Shown: positions 16,674 through 25,492 of the stretch, one piece after another
Position numbering within the stretch: position 1 is the first letter of the stretch
How the letters are laid out: each line of letters starts with the position of its first letter
Assembly: GCF_014645815.1 (NCBI RefSeq)
Contig: NZ_BMML01000024.1
Span: forward strand, 62,001-126,000
Source of the DNA: Streptomyces fuscichromogenes
GTDB lineage: Bacteria > Actinomycetota > Actinomycetes > Streptomycetales > Streptomycetaceae
Length of the DNA stretch: 64,000 nt
Direction of reading: 5' to 3'
The notes under the pieces: generated by a model
Told to the model about the DNA's origin: nothing
The model's database searches: none
The model's input: only the letters and a program-made list of their open reading frames with translations
Made by a program: the position numbers and the translations under genes

Positions 16674-18266
16674 TCACGCCGACGCCAGTTCCCGGCGCGC
16701 CGCCCGCCGCCGGGCCGCGGCCTCGGGGTCGAGGGCGGGTACGGCGGCCAGGAGTTGCCTGGTGTACGGGTCCCGCGGATGGTCGTAGACCTCGTCGGCG
16801 GGCCCGGTCTCGATGATCCGGCCGCGGCGCATGACCGCGACCCGGTCGCTGACCTGGCGTACGACGGCGAGGTCGTGGGCGACGAAGACGAGCGCGAGCC
16901 CGAGTTCACGCTGGAGTTCGCCGAGCAGGGCGACGACCTGGGCCTGGGTGGTGACGTCCAGCGCGGAGACCGGCTCGTCGCAGACGATGACGCGCGGGTC
17001 GGCCGCGAGCGCCCGCGCGATGCCCACGCGCTGGCGCTGGCCACCACTGAACTCGTGCGGATAGCGCTGGTAGTGCGCCCCTTCGAGCCCCACGCGCTCC
17101 AGCAGTTCTGTCACGCGCTCCCGGATGCGCCCCTCGTCGCGTTCACCCCGCGCGCGCAGCGGGTCGGCGATCGACTCGCCGACGCTGCGCCGCGGGTTGA
17201 GGGAGGACACCGGGTCCTGGAAGACCATCTGGACGGCCGGGTTCACGCCCACGCGCGCGTGTCCGTCGTGACGGACCTCCCCCGCCGTCGGCTCCAGCAG
17301 TCCGACCAGCATCCGGCCGAGGGTGGTCTTGCCGCTGCCGCTCTCGCCGACGACACCGAGGGTCTCGCCCCGGTGCACGGTCAGCGTCACGTCGTCCACG
17401 GCCGTGACCGCGCGCTTCCCGCGCCCGAACTCGCGGCGCAGGCCGGACGCCTCCAGGACGACCTCGTCGGACACCTGTGAGGGCGCGCGCACCGCGTCCA
17501 CGCGCGGGACGGCGGAGAGCAGTTCCCGGGTGTACGGCTGCGCGGGCGCGCCGAGCACGCCGACGACCGGCCCCTGTTCGACCACGCGCCCGTGCCGCAT
17601 GACGAGCACATCGTCGACGCTCTCGGCGGCGACGCCCACGTCGTGGGTGACGAGCAGCAGGCCCATGCCGGTCTCCTCGCGCAGGGTGTGCAGCAGGTCG
17701 AGGATCTGGGCCTGGACGGTCACGTCGAGAGCGGTGGTGGGCTCGTCGGCGATGAGCAGCTCGGGCTCGCAGGCGAGCGCCATGGCGATCAGCGCGCGCT
17801 GGCGCATGCCGCCGCTGAACTCGTGCGGGCGGGACCGGGACCGGCGCGGGGAATCCGGGATGCCGACCCGGTCGAGCACCTCCACGGCACGCGCGCGTGC
17901 GGCTCTGCGCGACCCGCGCGTGTGCACGCGGTACACCTCGGCGATCTGGTCGCCGATCGCGTAGTACGGGTCGAGGGACGACAGCGGGTCCTGGAAGACC
18001 ATCGCCGCCTTCGCGCCGCGCAGCCGCCGCAGTTCGCCGTCGGAGGCGGCCTGTACGTCGGTGCCGGCGACCTCGATCGAGCCGCCGACCCGCGCCCCGG
18101 TGCCGTGGTGCAGGCCCAGCAGCGCCGAGGCGACCGTGGACTTGCCGGAGCCGGACTCACCGACCAGCGCGAGGGCGGCGCCGCGCTCCAGGGTGAACGA
18201 CAGCCCGTCCACGGCCCGCAGGCCGCCGAACTCGACGGTCAGATCAGTGACTCGGACGAGACTCAC
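16674..18266 (-). CDS. Dipeptide/oligopeptide-type ABC transporter, double ATPase (DppD-DppF fusion)
   Basis: 530 residues holding two complete ABC cassettes. Cassette 1 (about 1-250): Walker A GESGSGKST, signature FSGGMRQR, Walker B LLIADEPTTALD. Cassette 2 (about 265-510): Walker A GESGSGKTT, signature FSGGQRQR, Walker B VIVCDEPVSALD. Both end in the oligopeptide-ABC tail (QPYTRELLSAVP; DPYTRQLLAAVP). It powers uptake by the two permeases. The GTG start overlaps the upstream permease stop (GTGA). Fusion of the two ATPases is common in actinobacterial peptide importers. Confidence 0.95.
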   Translation of the reverse strand: MSLVRVTDLTVEFGGLRAVDGLSFTLERGAALALVGESGSGKSTVASALLGLHHGTGARVGGSIEVAGTDVQAASDGELRRLRGAKAAMVFQDPLSSLDPYYAIGDQIAEVYRVHTRGSRRAARARAVEVLDRVGIPDSPRRSRSRPHEFSGGMRQRALIAMALACEPELLIADEPTTALDVTVQAQILDLLHTLREETGMGLLLVTHDVGVAAESVDDVLVMRHGRVVEQGPVVGVLGAPAQPYTRELLSAVPRVDAVRAPSQVSDEVVLEASGLRREFGRGKRAVTAVDDVTLTVHRGETLGVVGESGSGKTTLGRMLVGLLEPTAGEVRHDGHARVGVNPAVQMVFQDPVSSLNPRRSVGESIADPLRARGERDEGRIRERVTELLERVGLEGAHYQRYPHEFSGGQRQRVGIARALAADPRVIVCDEPVSALDVTTQAQVVALLGELQRELGLALVFVAHDLAVVRQVSDRVAVMRRGRIIETGPADEVYDHPRDPYTRQLLAAVPALDPEAAARRRAARRELASA

Positions 18267-19261
18267 GTCAGTACCACCCGTCGGTCGGCCACCGCGTACA
18301 GCACGTCGGCGACGGCGTTGGCGAGGACCACGAAGAACCCGATGACCAGGACCATGCCGACGACGACGGGCAGGTCGACCACGCTGACGGCGTGGACGAG
18401 TTCCTGGCCGAGGCCGGGCAGTCCGAACAGCGTCTCGGTGAGCACGGCACCGCCGACGGCCGAGCCGAAGTTGTTGGCGTTCAGCGCGATGACCGGCGCG
18501 AGCGCCCCGCGCAGGGCGTGCCGCCCGACGATCGAACGCTCGCCGACGCCATAGGCGCGGAAGGTGCGGATGTGGTCCTCGGCCAGGGTCTCCAGCATCG
18601 ACGCGCGGGTCATCCGGGCGAACGAGGCGGACTCGATGAGGGCGAGGGAGAGCCAGGGCAGCAGCAGGTTCCACGCCCACTGTTCGGGGTCGTCGGTGAA
18701 CTTCACGTACTGCGGGAAGGGCAGCAGTTGCAGTTCGCCGCAGACGACGATCATCAGGACCAGGCCGATGACGAAGACCGGCGTGGCCCAGCCGGCCAGC
18801 GTGAGGCCGGTCAGCACCCGCTCGGTGAGCCGGCCGCGCCGCCAGACGGAGAGCACGCCCGTGCCGACGCCCAGGACCAGCCACAGCACCATCGCGCCGA
18901 ACACCAGCGAGAGGCTGACCGGAAGCCTGGTCAGGATGATGCTCAGGACCTGCTGGTCGGTCTGGTAGGAGAGGCCGAGGCAGGGCGCCGAGCAGTGCTC
19001 GACGGAGGTGCCGGTGGAGTAGTCCTGGCCGGCGACCAGGCCCTGGAGGAAGTGCCAGTAGCGCACGTACAGGGGGTCGTCGAGGTGCAGTTGCTGGGCC
19101 ACCTGGTGCACCTGCTCCGGGGAGCAGCGCGGGCCGCAGGTGATCTGGGCGACGTTGCCCGGGGTGACGTAGAAGACGACGTAGACGATGACCGAGATGG
19201 CCAGCAGGGTCGCGAGGGTGCCGATGGTGCGGCGCATCAGGAAGCCGCCGAAGCCGTTCAC
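18263..19261 (-). CDS. Peptide-type ABC transporter permease, DppB family
   Basis: 332 residues with six predicted membrane segments and a large external loop after the first, the DppB layout. The cytoplasmic EAA-like loop reads SFARMTRASMLETLAEDHIRT. The loop holds the cysteines of ITCGPRCSPEQ and EHCSAPC, which could form disulfides outside the cell; this is unusual for DppB. The ATG overlaps the stop of the partner permease (ATGA) and its stop overlaps the ATPase start (GTGA). Confidence 0.93.
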   Translation of the reverse strand: MNGFGGFLMRRTIGTLATLLAISVIVYVVFYVTPGNVAQITCGPRCSPEQVHQVAQQLHLDDPLYVRYWHFLQGLVAGQDYSTGTSVEHCSAPCLGLSYQTDQQVLSIILTRLPVSLSLVFGAMVLWLVLGVGTGVLSVWRRGRLTERVLTGLTLAGWATPVFVIGLVLMIVVCGELQLLPFPQYVKFTDDPEQWAWNLLLPWLSLALIESASFARMTRASMLETLAEDHIRTFRAYGVGERSIVGRHALRGALAPVIALNANNFGSAVGGAVLTETLFGLPGLGQELVHAVSVVDLPVVVGMVLVIGFFVVLANAVADVLYAVADRRVVLT

Positions 19262-20319
19262 TCGGACTCCTCCTTGGCCGCCGCGGTCGCCGTCGCCGTC
19301 GATGTCGACGTCGCGGTCGACGTCGCGGTCGACGTCGTCACGGCCGCGCGCGTGCGGCCGGTGCCGACGCCGAGCCGGGAGGCGGCGCGCGGGTCCAGGG
19401 CGGTGCGGACGCCGTCGCCGAGGACGGTCAGCGCGAGCACGGTCACGAACAGCGCGCCGGCCGGCAGCAGCAGGTACTGCGGGGCCGCCTGGTACCAGAC
19501 GTCGGCGGCGGTGAGCATCTGGCCCCAGGAGGGCGTCGGCGGCTTCACCCCGATGCCGAGGAAGGACAGGGCCGCCTCGACGCTGATGTTGACCGGGATG
19601 AGGATCGAGGCGTACGTGATGACCGGCGCGGCCAGCCCGGGCAGCAGTTCACGGCGGGCGATGCGCCAGGCACCCCAGCCGCTGAGCCGCGCGGCGGCGA
19701 CGTAGTCGAGCCCCTTCAGGGTGAGCGTCTGGGCGCGCACGATCTTCGCGATGTTGCCCCAGGAGATGAGTCCGATGACGAGGGTGACCAGGACGGGCCG
19801 GGGGAAGCTCTGCGGCACGATCGCGAGCAGCGCCAGCGACATGATCATCAGGGGCAGCGCGACGAAGATGTCCGTGATCCGGCTCAACACTTGATCAATC
19901 CATCCACCACCGAGCGCGGCCGCCACCCCGACGACCAACCCGATGACGACCTGGAGCACGGTCGCCGAGAACGCGACGCCCAGGGAGACCCGCGCGCCGT
20001 ACACCAGCCGCGCGAACAGGTCACGCCCGGTCTGCGGCTCCACGCCCAGCCAGTGCCGGCCGGAGATGCCGCCGAGGGAGCCCGTCGGCACACCGCCGCG
20101 CGCGGAGTCGATGAGCGACGGGTGGTACGTGGTCGGGTCCTGGCCCTCGAGGGTGGTGAGCAGGGGCGCGGCGAGCGCGACCAGGACGAGCAGCGCGACG
20201 ATGCCCGCTGCGACCGTGGCGGCCCGCTGCGTGCGCAGCCGGCGCCAGAACCGACGAGCCCCCGAAGCCCCCGAGGCGGACGCCTCGGGGGCCTGGGTGG
20301 CGACAAGTGCCTCGCTCAC
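19258..20319 (-). CDS. Peptide-type ABC transporter permease, DppC family, with repetitive tail
   Basis: 353 residues. It has the N-terminal cytosolic segment and first membrane helix typical of DppC, then RHWLGVEPQTGRDLFARLVYG (the family's GTDxxGRD region) and the permease loop LDYVAAARLSGWGAWRIARRE. The last 30 or so residues are a Thr/Ala/Ser repeat ending in KEESE, encoded by GTCGACGTCGCG-type repeats and probably unfolded. It begins 4 nt after the substrate-binding protein gene ends. Confidence 0.93.
   Translation of the reverse strand: MSEALVATQAPEASASGASGARRFWRRLRTQRAATVAAGIVALLVLVALAAPLLTTLEGQDPTTYHPSLIDSARGGVPTGSLGGISGRHWLGVEPQTGRDLFARLVYGARVSLGVAFSATVLQVVIGLVVGVAAALGGGWIDQVLSRITDIFVALPLMIMSLALLAIVPQSFPRPVLVTLVIGLISWGNIAKIVRAQTLTLKGLDYVAAARLSGWGAWRIARRELLPGLAAPVITYASILIPVNISVEAALSFLGIGVKPPTPSWGQMLTAADVWYQAAPQYLLLPAGALFVTVLALTVLGDGVRTALDPRAASRLGVGTGRTRAAVTTSTATSTATSTSTATATAAAKEESE
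19282..19340. repeat. Short GTCGAC/GTCGCG tandem repeat inside the DppC gene
   Basis: Repeated 6- to 12-bp units (GTCGACGTCGCG and variants) encode the Thr/Ala/Ser tail of the permease. Such repeats change length easily, so tail length probably varies between strains. Confidence 0.7.
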
Positions 20320-20323
20320 GGCG

Positions 20324-22042
20324 CTACTTCACCGCGACCTGGGAGATGTCCAGGACACCGGTCCAGTCGCTGATCACGACGTTCTTGATGTCCTTGCCGA
20401 CGAGCCGCTTGTAGACCGGGTGGAACAGCGGCACGGTCAGGGCCTGCGCGCCGATCTTCCTGTCCAGCGCGCCCCACCGCTTGGCGGCCGCGTCAAGGTC
20501 GGTCAACTTGTTGATCGCGTCAATCTCGGAGTTGACCGAAGCATCGTTGAGCTGGGAGGCGTTGAAGTTGGCGCCGTCCTTGACGATCTGCCGGCCGTCG
20601 AAGATCGGGGCGAGGAAGGGACCGCCGGAGGGCCAGTCGGCACCCCACGCGGCGAGGAAGAAGCCCGGCTCGGTCTTCACGCTGTGGACCGTGTCGGAGT
20701 AGTTGTTGTCCTCCAGGCCCTGGAGCTTGACCGTGATGCCGGCCTTCTTCAGAGCGTCCTGGATCGCGGTGGCGATCTCGGGGCTCGTCTTGAAGTTCTG
20801 CGCGTTGTCGTGGGTCAGCGTGACGGTGAGCCCGTTCGGGTAACCGGCCTCCTTCAGCAGCTCCTTGGCCTTGGCCGCGTTGCCGGTGGCACCCGCCGGG
20901 AAGAGGTCGTACGGCGTGTAGCCGAAGGACTTCTGGTCGGGCAGGAAGGTGGTCGCGGCCTCGGCGAGGGCGCTGCCGCCCGCCGCGTTGATCACGGACG
21001 ACCGGTCGACGGCGTACGAGATCGCCTGCCGCACCTTGGGGTTGTCGAACGGCTTGACCTTCGGGTTGAACGCTATGTAGTTCGTGTAGCCGAAGTGGCC
21101 GGTGCCGACGCGTGCGGCGAGTTCCTTGTCGCCGGTGACCTTGGCGAGCTCGGCCGGACCGAGGTTGGTGTCCGTCGTCACCGCGGCGGCGTCCGTGCCC
21201 TGGGACGCCGACAACCGCTGGTTGATGACGGACGAGTCGAGACCGGACTGCACGTCGATCTTGTCGGGGTACGCCTTGCGCTGGTCGTCGACGGAGGCGG
21301 ACCAGTACTTGTTGCGCTCCAGGACCAGGTGCTCGCCGTCGTTCTCGTTCTTCACGACCTTGTAGGGGCCGGACGAGACCGGGTGCTCCTCGTACTTGGT
21401 GCCGGTGTCCTTGGCCTGCGGGACCGGCGTGAACTGCGTCTGCGTGGCCAGGAACGGGAACTCGCCCTCGGGCTTGTTCAGGTGGAAGACGATGGTGCGG
21501 TCGTCCGGCGTCTCGATCGCCGACAGGCCCTTCTTGTCCTTGTACGGCCCCTGGTAGTCGGCGGCGCCGACCAGCCAGTCCCGCAGGTAGGGCGCGCCGC
21601 CGGAGAGCTCGGGGGCGAAGGAACGCTCGATGCCGTACTTGATGTCGGCGGACGTGATCGGCGTCCCGTCCTCGTACTTGAGGCCCGTCTTCAAGGTGTA
21701 CGTCCACACGGTCGCGTTCTTGCTGGCCCGCCCGGTGTCGGTGGCCAGGTCGGGGACGACCTTGGTGCCGGCGGCGCCGTCCGCGCGGTTGCGGGTGGTG
21801 AGCGTACGGAAGACCAGGGAGGGCACGTTGCCGCCGCCGGAGGTGTACAGGCGGGCCGGGTCGAAGTCCGTCTGGGGGTCGGAGTTCAGGACGGTGAGCG
21901 TGCCGCCCTTGTGCGGCGTGGAGTCGCCACTGGAGCCGTTGGCATCGTTGTCCTTCGGCCCGCAGGCGGCGGCGCCCGCCGCCACGACCAGGGCGAGCGA
22001 AACGTACGCCGCGCGGGCGCTGTTCACGGACGGGTGACGCAT
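20324..22042 (-). CDS. ABC transporter substrate-binding lipoprotein, family 5 (peptide/nickel type)
   Basis: 572 residues starting at ATG 22042. The lipoprotein signal ends in AAGAAACGPKD, so it is tethered outside the membrane. Family 5 features are GGTLTVLNSDPQTDFDPARLY at the front, KYEDGTPITSADIKYGIERS, and FDNPKVRQAISYAVDR. It captures the substrate for the permease pair that follows. Upstream lie a leaderless Cys-containing leader peptide and an attenuator-like hairpin, which hint that a sulfur compound or Cys supply controls it; the substrate itself is not identifiable. Confidence 0.92.
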   Translation of the reverse strand: MRHPSVNSARAAYVSLALVVAAGAAACGPKDNDANGSSGDSTPHKGGTLTVLNSDPQTDFDPARLYTSGGGNVPSLVFRTLTTRNRADGAAGTKVVPDLATDTGRASKNATVWTYTLKTGLKYEDGTPITSADIKYGIERSFAPELSGGAPYLRDWLVGAADYQGPYKDKKGLSAIETPDDRTIVFHLNKPEGEFPFLATQTQFTPVPQAKDTGTKYEEHPVSSGPYKVVKNENDGEHLVLERNKYWSASVDDQRKAYPDKIDVQSGLDSSVINQRLSASQGTDAAAVTTDTNLGPAELAKVTGDKELAARVGTGHFGYTNYIAFNPKVKPFDNPKVRQAISYAVDRSSVINAAGGSALAEAATTFLPDQKSFGYTPYDLFPAGATGNAAKAKELLKEAGYPNGLTVTLTHDNAQNFKTSPEIATAIQDALKKAGITVKLQGLEDNNYSDTVHSVKTEPGFFLAAWGADWPSGGPFLAPIFDGRQIVKDGANFNASQLNDASVNSEIDAINKLTDLDAAAKRWGALDRKIGAQALTVPLFHPVYKRLVGKDIKNVVISDWTGVLDISQVAVK

Positions 22043-22148
22043 CGGAATGACGACCTCTCGGAAGGCAAGTCTCGACTGATGAGACAGATTGACGAGGAGT
22101 GAGACGAAAGTGAACAGACGTCTGCCCTGGCGTCAGGTCGTCGAAAGA

Positions 22149-22168
22149 GCCGTGACCCAAGTCACGGC
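22149..22168 (-). promoter_or_regulatory. Attenuator-like hairpin between leader peptide and ABC operon
   Basis: GCCGTGAC, loop of four, then the exact complement. Read on the minus strand the stem is followed by TCTTTC, the nearest thing to a terminator T-run in this GC-rich stretch. It lies about 40 nt after the leader-peptide stop and about 105 nt before the substrate-binding gene, where an attenuator would be placed. Confidence 0.5.
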
Positions 22169-22208
22169 AACAGAAGGAGATCGCGACGCGAACGCCTGAG
22201 GGCGGGCG

Positions 22209-22301
22209 TCAGCGACAGTGGATGTCGGCCACGCAGAGCGCGGTCACGCCGATGAGCGCCAGCTCGATGGCGGCGCGCGCGGAGGCGTGAAGGGACGACA
22301 T
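22209..22301 (-). CDS. Leaderless 30-residue Cys-containing leader peptide
   Basis: ATG 22301 to TGA 22209. The peptide begins MSSLHASARAAIELALIG and ends in LCVADIHCR, with two cysteines near the end. There is no ribosome site, but a promoter is spaced so that transcription would begin at the A of the ATG. Leaderless Cys-rich leader peptides that sense cysteine supply and attenuate the following operon are known from mycobacteria, and similar short ORFs precede transporters in Streptomyces. Here the controlled operon would be the family 5 ABC importer. The gene is too short for routine gene calling. Confidence 0.65.
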   Translation of the reverse strand: MSSLHASARAAIELALIGVTALCVADIHCR

Positions 22302-22308
22302 GCCCAGA

Positions 22309-22337
22309 AATATGTACGAACTTTCTGCCCATGTCAA
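22309..22337 (-). promoter_or_regulatory. Sigma70-type promoter for leader peptide and ABC importer
   Basis: On the minus strand, a perfect TTGACA (22332-22337) and CATATT (22309-22314) are separated by 17 nt. Seven nucleotides separate the -10 box from the leader ATG, putting +1 on the ATG itself. Confidence 0.65.
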
Positions 22338-22357
22338 TGTGATGTATGAGCCACCTG

Positions 22358-23869
22358 TCAACTCTTGGGGTAGGGCCACGGGTTGGGCAGACAGTGGATT
22401 CCGTCGTGGTCGAGGAACTTCGTCTGCTGCTGCATGACCGGCGCCAGCTCGCCGTCCTTGTCGCAGGTCACATGGCCGTAGCCGAGCCGGTGGCCGACCT
22501 CGTGGTTGATCAGCATCTGCCGGTAGGCGTGGATCTTGTCACCGTAGGTCTTGCTGCCCTGGGCCCACCGGTACGCGTTGATCATGACGCGTTCCGTGGA
22601 CGCCGAGTCGCAGGACACGTTGTCCTCGGTCGTGTCGAGACCGGACTTGGCGCACCACTTCGCGGTGGTGCCGGGGCTGGCGAGCGTGATCACGAAGTCG
22701 GGCTTGCCGGAGGAGACGCGTTCGAAGGTACGGGCGCCGTCGTGGGCCCAGCTGCGCTCGTCGTTGAGCGTCTTCTGCACGGCTTCGGCGAACAGTTTCC
22801 CGTCCAGTCCGAGCCCCTGCTCCACGTCGACGCGGTAGGTGTACTTGCGCCCCTTGCCCGGCGCCTTCGCGCTCCCTGGCACGGTGGTGAACTTCCCGGA
22901 TCCGGCCAGCTTGGCGCTGAGCGGGTACTTCTCGCCCATCGCCTGCTCGTACGACAGCGTGGCCACGCTCGGCGAGGCGGCGGCGGAGGAGGCGGACGGT
23001 GTCGTCCGGCTGTTTCCGCGGGAGGCGGCGCCCTCGGTGGCCCGGGTCCCGCCCGCGGCGGACTGCGACCCCGCGGCGCCGCCGTCACGGCCGTCGACGA
23101 CCTGCCCGGCGACGATCACCGCGAGCACGGTGGTGACGGCGGCGGCCGCGATCCCGGCGAAGGTCCGGCCCTTGCCGCCCTTGGGCTGCGCGGGCCCGCC
23201 GACGGGCGCGGCGGCGCCGTCGGCAGTACCGCCGACGGCGCCGGACGCGAGCGCGGACGTGTGCGGACCAGGGCCGGGCGGATACGTTTCCGCCCGCTGG
23301 GCGCCGATACCGGGGCGCGGCGCGAAGACGTCGACGTCCTCGTCGAAGGCGTCGACGTAGTCCTGTCGCGGCCTTCCGGGCCCACCCTGCCGCTGCCGCG
23401 GTACGGCAGGACCGGCAGCCCCGTCCGACCCACCCAGGCCGCCCCAGCCACCGCCCGCTTCACGCTGCTGGGGGTGCCCGCCACGAACTCGGGGAACGCC
23501 GTGCGCGGGGGTCCCGTCGGGGAGGCGGGGGACGCCGTGGGCAGGGGTTCCGTCCGGGAGGCGGGGGACGCCGTGGGCAGGGGTTCCGTCCGCGAAACGG
23601 GGAGCGCCGTGCGCAGAGGTCCCGTCCGGGAAACGGGGAACGCCGTGCGCAGGGGTTCCGTCCGGGTGGTGAGGTACGCCGCGGGCCGGTGTGTCGTTCG
23701 TGAGCCGCGGGGACCCGCCCGTGGGTGTCCCGTCGGCCGGACGCGGCACCGCGGGCACCGCAGGCCCGCGCTGCGCGTCTCCCGGGGCCCGCTGCCGGGC
23801 CGCGGGCACGTTGGCTATGTCCGCGGGGTCGTCCTTGGGTGCCGGACCGCGGCGGCTGTGACGCCCCAC
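22358..23869 (-). CDS. DUF3152 membrane-anchored zincin-like protein with N-terminal 12-residue repeats
   Basis: 503 residues starting at GTG 23869 with GAGGGG upstream; a longer reading would overlap the hydrolase gene. Residues about 55-150 are six or so copies of a PDGTPAHGVPRL-type unit. A single membrane helix follows near residue 235 (TFAGIAAAAVTTVLAVIVAG). The C-terminal half is DUF3152, with HEVGHRLGYGH, a metzincin-like zinc site, and conserved cysteines (KWCAKSG, VSCDSAS, VTCDK, IHCLP). The domain lies outside the membrane, probably as a metallopeptidase, which is not proven for this family. It starts 7 nt after the upstream hydrolase gene. Confidence 0.82.
   Translation of the reverse strand: MGRHSRRGPAPKDDPADIANVPAARQRAPGDAQRGPAVPAVPRPADGTPTGGSPRLTNDTPARGVPHHPDGTPAHGVPRFPDGTSAHGAPRFADGTPAHGVPRLPDGTPAHGVPRLPDGTPAHGVPRVRGGHPQQREAGGGWGGLGGSDGAAGPAVPRQRQGGPGRPRQDYVDAFDEDVDVFAPRPGIGAQRAETYPPGPGPHTSALASGAVGGTADGAAAPVGGPAQPKGGKGRTFAGIAAAAVTTVLAVIVAGQVVDGRDGGAAGSQSAAGGTRATEGAASRGNSRTTPSASSAAASPSVATLSYEQAMGEKYPLSAKLAGSGKFTTVPGSAKAPGKGRKYTYRVDVEQGLGLDGKLFAEAVQKTLNDERSWAHDGARTFERVSSGKPDFVITLASPGTTAKWCAKSGLDTTEDNVSCDSASTERVMINAYRWAQGSKTYGDKIHAYRQMLINHEVGHRLGYGHVTCDKDGELAPVMQQQTKFLDHDGIHCLPNPWPYPKS
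23489..23700. repeat. 36-bp tandem repeat, about six copies, coding
   Basis: Units such as GGAGGCGGGGGACGCCGTGG followed by GCAGGGGTTCCGTCCG repeat every 36 bp; two neighbouring units are identical. They encode the Pro/His/Gly-rich 12-residue repeats of the DUF3152 protein. Variation between copies is in frame, so selection has kept the reading frame. Confidence 0.85.
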
Positions 23870-23876
23870 CCGCCCC

Positions 23877-24869
23877 TCAGCTCCCCGCGCCCGGTACGAC
23901 CGGGCCGCCGCCCGACGCGTCGGCAGACGCGAGGAGTTCACGGAACGCCCCGGCCACCGCCTCCGGGTACTCCATCATCGCCACGTGCCCGGCGTCCGGC
24001 ATCGACAGCAGCCGGGAGTGGCGGAAGCTGCGCGCGGCCTTGTGGGCCATGCGGTAGCCGACGAGCTGGTCGCGGCCGCCGTAGATCAGCAGGGTCGGGG
24101 CGAGGACGCGCTCGGCCTGGCGCCAGAGCCCGTGCTGGCCGCCCAGCGTGTACGCGTTGACGATCCCGCGCGCGGAGCGCGCCATCGCGTCCCAGAAGTA
24201 CGGCAGTCGCAGCCGCCGTTCCAGCTCCTCCACGGCGTGCTCGAACGCCTCGGGCGTCACCCGGCCGGGATCTCCGTAGCAGAGGGCCAGCACGCCCCGT
24301 ACCCGCTGTTCGGCGGTCCACTTGCCGGTCGTGCGGGTGAGGAGCCCGGCGATGCCGGGGACGCCGAGGATGACCGTCGGCACGGCAGTGCGCTGGACGC
24401 GCAGCTCCGGCAGGGCCGGCGAGACCAGCGTCAGGGTGCGGACCAGATCCGGGCGGACGGCGGCGACGCGGGTGGCGACGGCACCGCCGAGGGAGTTGCC
24501 GAAGAGGTGGACGGGTCCGCGGCCGGCCGCGTCGAGATAGCGGATCACCGCGCGCGCGTGCCCGGTGACGGAGTAGTCGCCGTCGTCCGGCGGCGGCGAG
24601 TCGCCGAAGCCCGGCAGGTCGACCGCCTCGCCGTCCACGACGCCTTCGAGCCGTTCCATCAGCTGCGACCAGTTCTGGGAGGAACCGCCGAGCCCGTGGA
24701 TGAACAGCGCGGGCGGCAGGCCCGCGCGCGCGGGCGGCCGCGAACGGACCGAGAGAGTGACGCCGGGCAGTCCCACCGACCGCAGCCGCTCGCCCTCCGC
24801 GACTCTGACTGCCGCCGCCTCGGGGAGCACGCTGGTGGGCGGCACGGCGGGCAGCTCGGTCGAAGACAT
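23877..24869 (-). CDS. Alpha/beta-fold hydrolase
   Basis: 330 residues. FIHGLGGSSQNW forms the oxyanion region, GNSLGG (about residue 136) carries the nucleophile Ser, GGRDQLV the acid, and AGHVAMMEYP the His. The closest known types are lipases/esterases or MhpC-like hydrolases; mycobacteria carry a similar gene (LipV-like, from memory) in this neighbourhood. No signal peptide, so cytoplasmic. It is 7 nt upstream of the DUF3152 gene and the two are probably co-transcribed. Substrate unknown. Confidence 0.88.
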   Translation of the reverse strand: MSSTELPAVPPTSVLPEAAAVRVAEGERLRSVGLPGVTLSVRSRPPARAGLPPALFIHGLGGSSQNWSQLMERLEGVVDGEAVDLPGFGDSPPPDDGDYSVTGHARAVIRYLDAAGRGPVHLFGNSLGGAVATRVAAVRPDLVRTLTLVSPALPELRVQRTAVPTVILGVPGIAGLLTRTTGKWTAEQRVRGVLALCYGDPGRVTPEAFEHAVEELERRLRLPYFWDAMARSARGIVNAYTLGGQHGLWRQAERVLAPTLLIYGGRDQLVGYRMAHKAARSFRHSRLLSMPDAGHVAMMEYPEAVAGAFRELLASADASGGGPVVPGAGS

Positions 24870-25097
24870 GCGCCAATGTTACGAGACGATCACACAGTGA
24901 TTCATGTGTTCGCCATCACAGGATCGCCCGGCGAGCCGCGGCTGAGCGAGCCGAAGGGCGGGGCGAGGGGCGGGGCGAAGGGTGGACCGCGCCGGACGGC
25001 ATAGCGTCCGCTTCCGGTGTCTCCTACGCTCGTAGGCAGGGCACCCGTTTGTGGCCCCCCGCTTCCGCCGGGGATGTTCGAAGGAAGGGAGCCCACC

Positions 25098-25322
25098 ATG
25101 AGCCATGACCCCACCGACCCCGACGTACTCGGCTATCTGGAGGCGGAGGACGCCCCGGAGATCGGTGTCGAGGCCCCTGAGGGCGACGCGGCCGAGCAGC
25201 ACACGGACGTCACGCCGTCCCACGACGACCCGCTCACCGGGGTGGACGCGGACCGCGCGAACGAGGCCGATCTCATCGAACAGGCACGGGTGGTCTCCCT
25301 CGACGAGGACGACTACCGCTGA
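25098..25322 (+). CDS. Small acidic protein, 74 residues, unknown function
   Basis: It starts at ATG 25098 with the strong ribosome site GGAAGGGAG. About a third of residues are Asp or Glu and there is almost no hydrophobic core, so it is probably disordered in part. It reads like a conserved Streptomyces small protein but I recognise no domain. The divergent hydrolase begins 228 bp away and the TetR gene follows in the same direction. Confidence 0.7.
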   Translation: MSHDPTDPDVLGYLEAEDAPEIGVEAPEGDAAEQHTDVTPSHDDPLTGVDADRANEADLIEQARVVSLDEDDYR

Positions 25323-25492
25323 CCGCGACGGCCTCCGGCGGGCCCACCTGGCCTGTCCGCGTTTACCGGTGCGGCTTTCGCCGTCGTCCGGTACGTGAAA
25401 TTCTGCGCTCGCACCGCGCACAGCACGGTTACCGAAAAGTACGATGGCCGCGCGGAGCGATCCGCACGTGGACAAACTTTGGGAGGCGCGGC

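Noticed and set aside
23489..23700. Possible CRISPR array
   Set aside because: The 36-bp repeats are contiguous without spacers and translate in frame as part of the DUF3152 protein.
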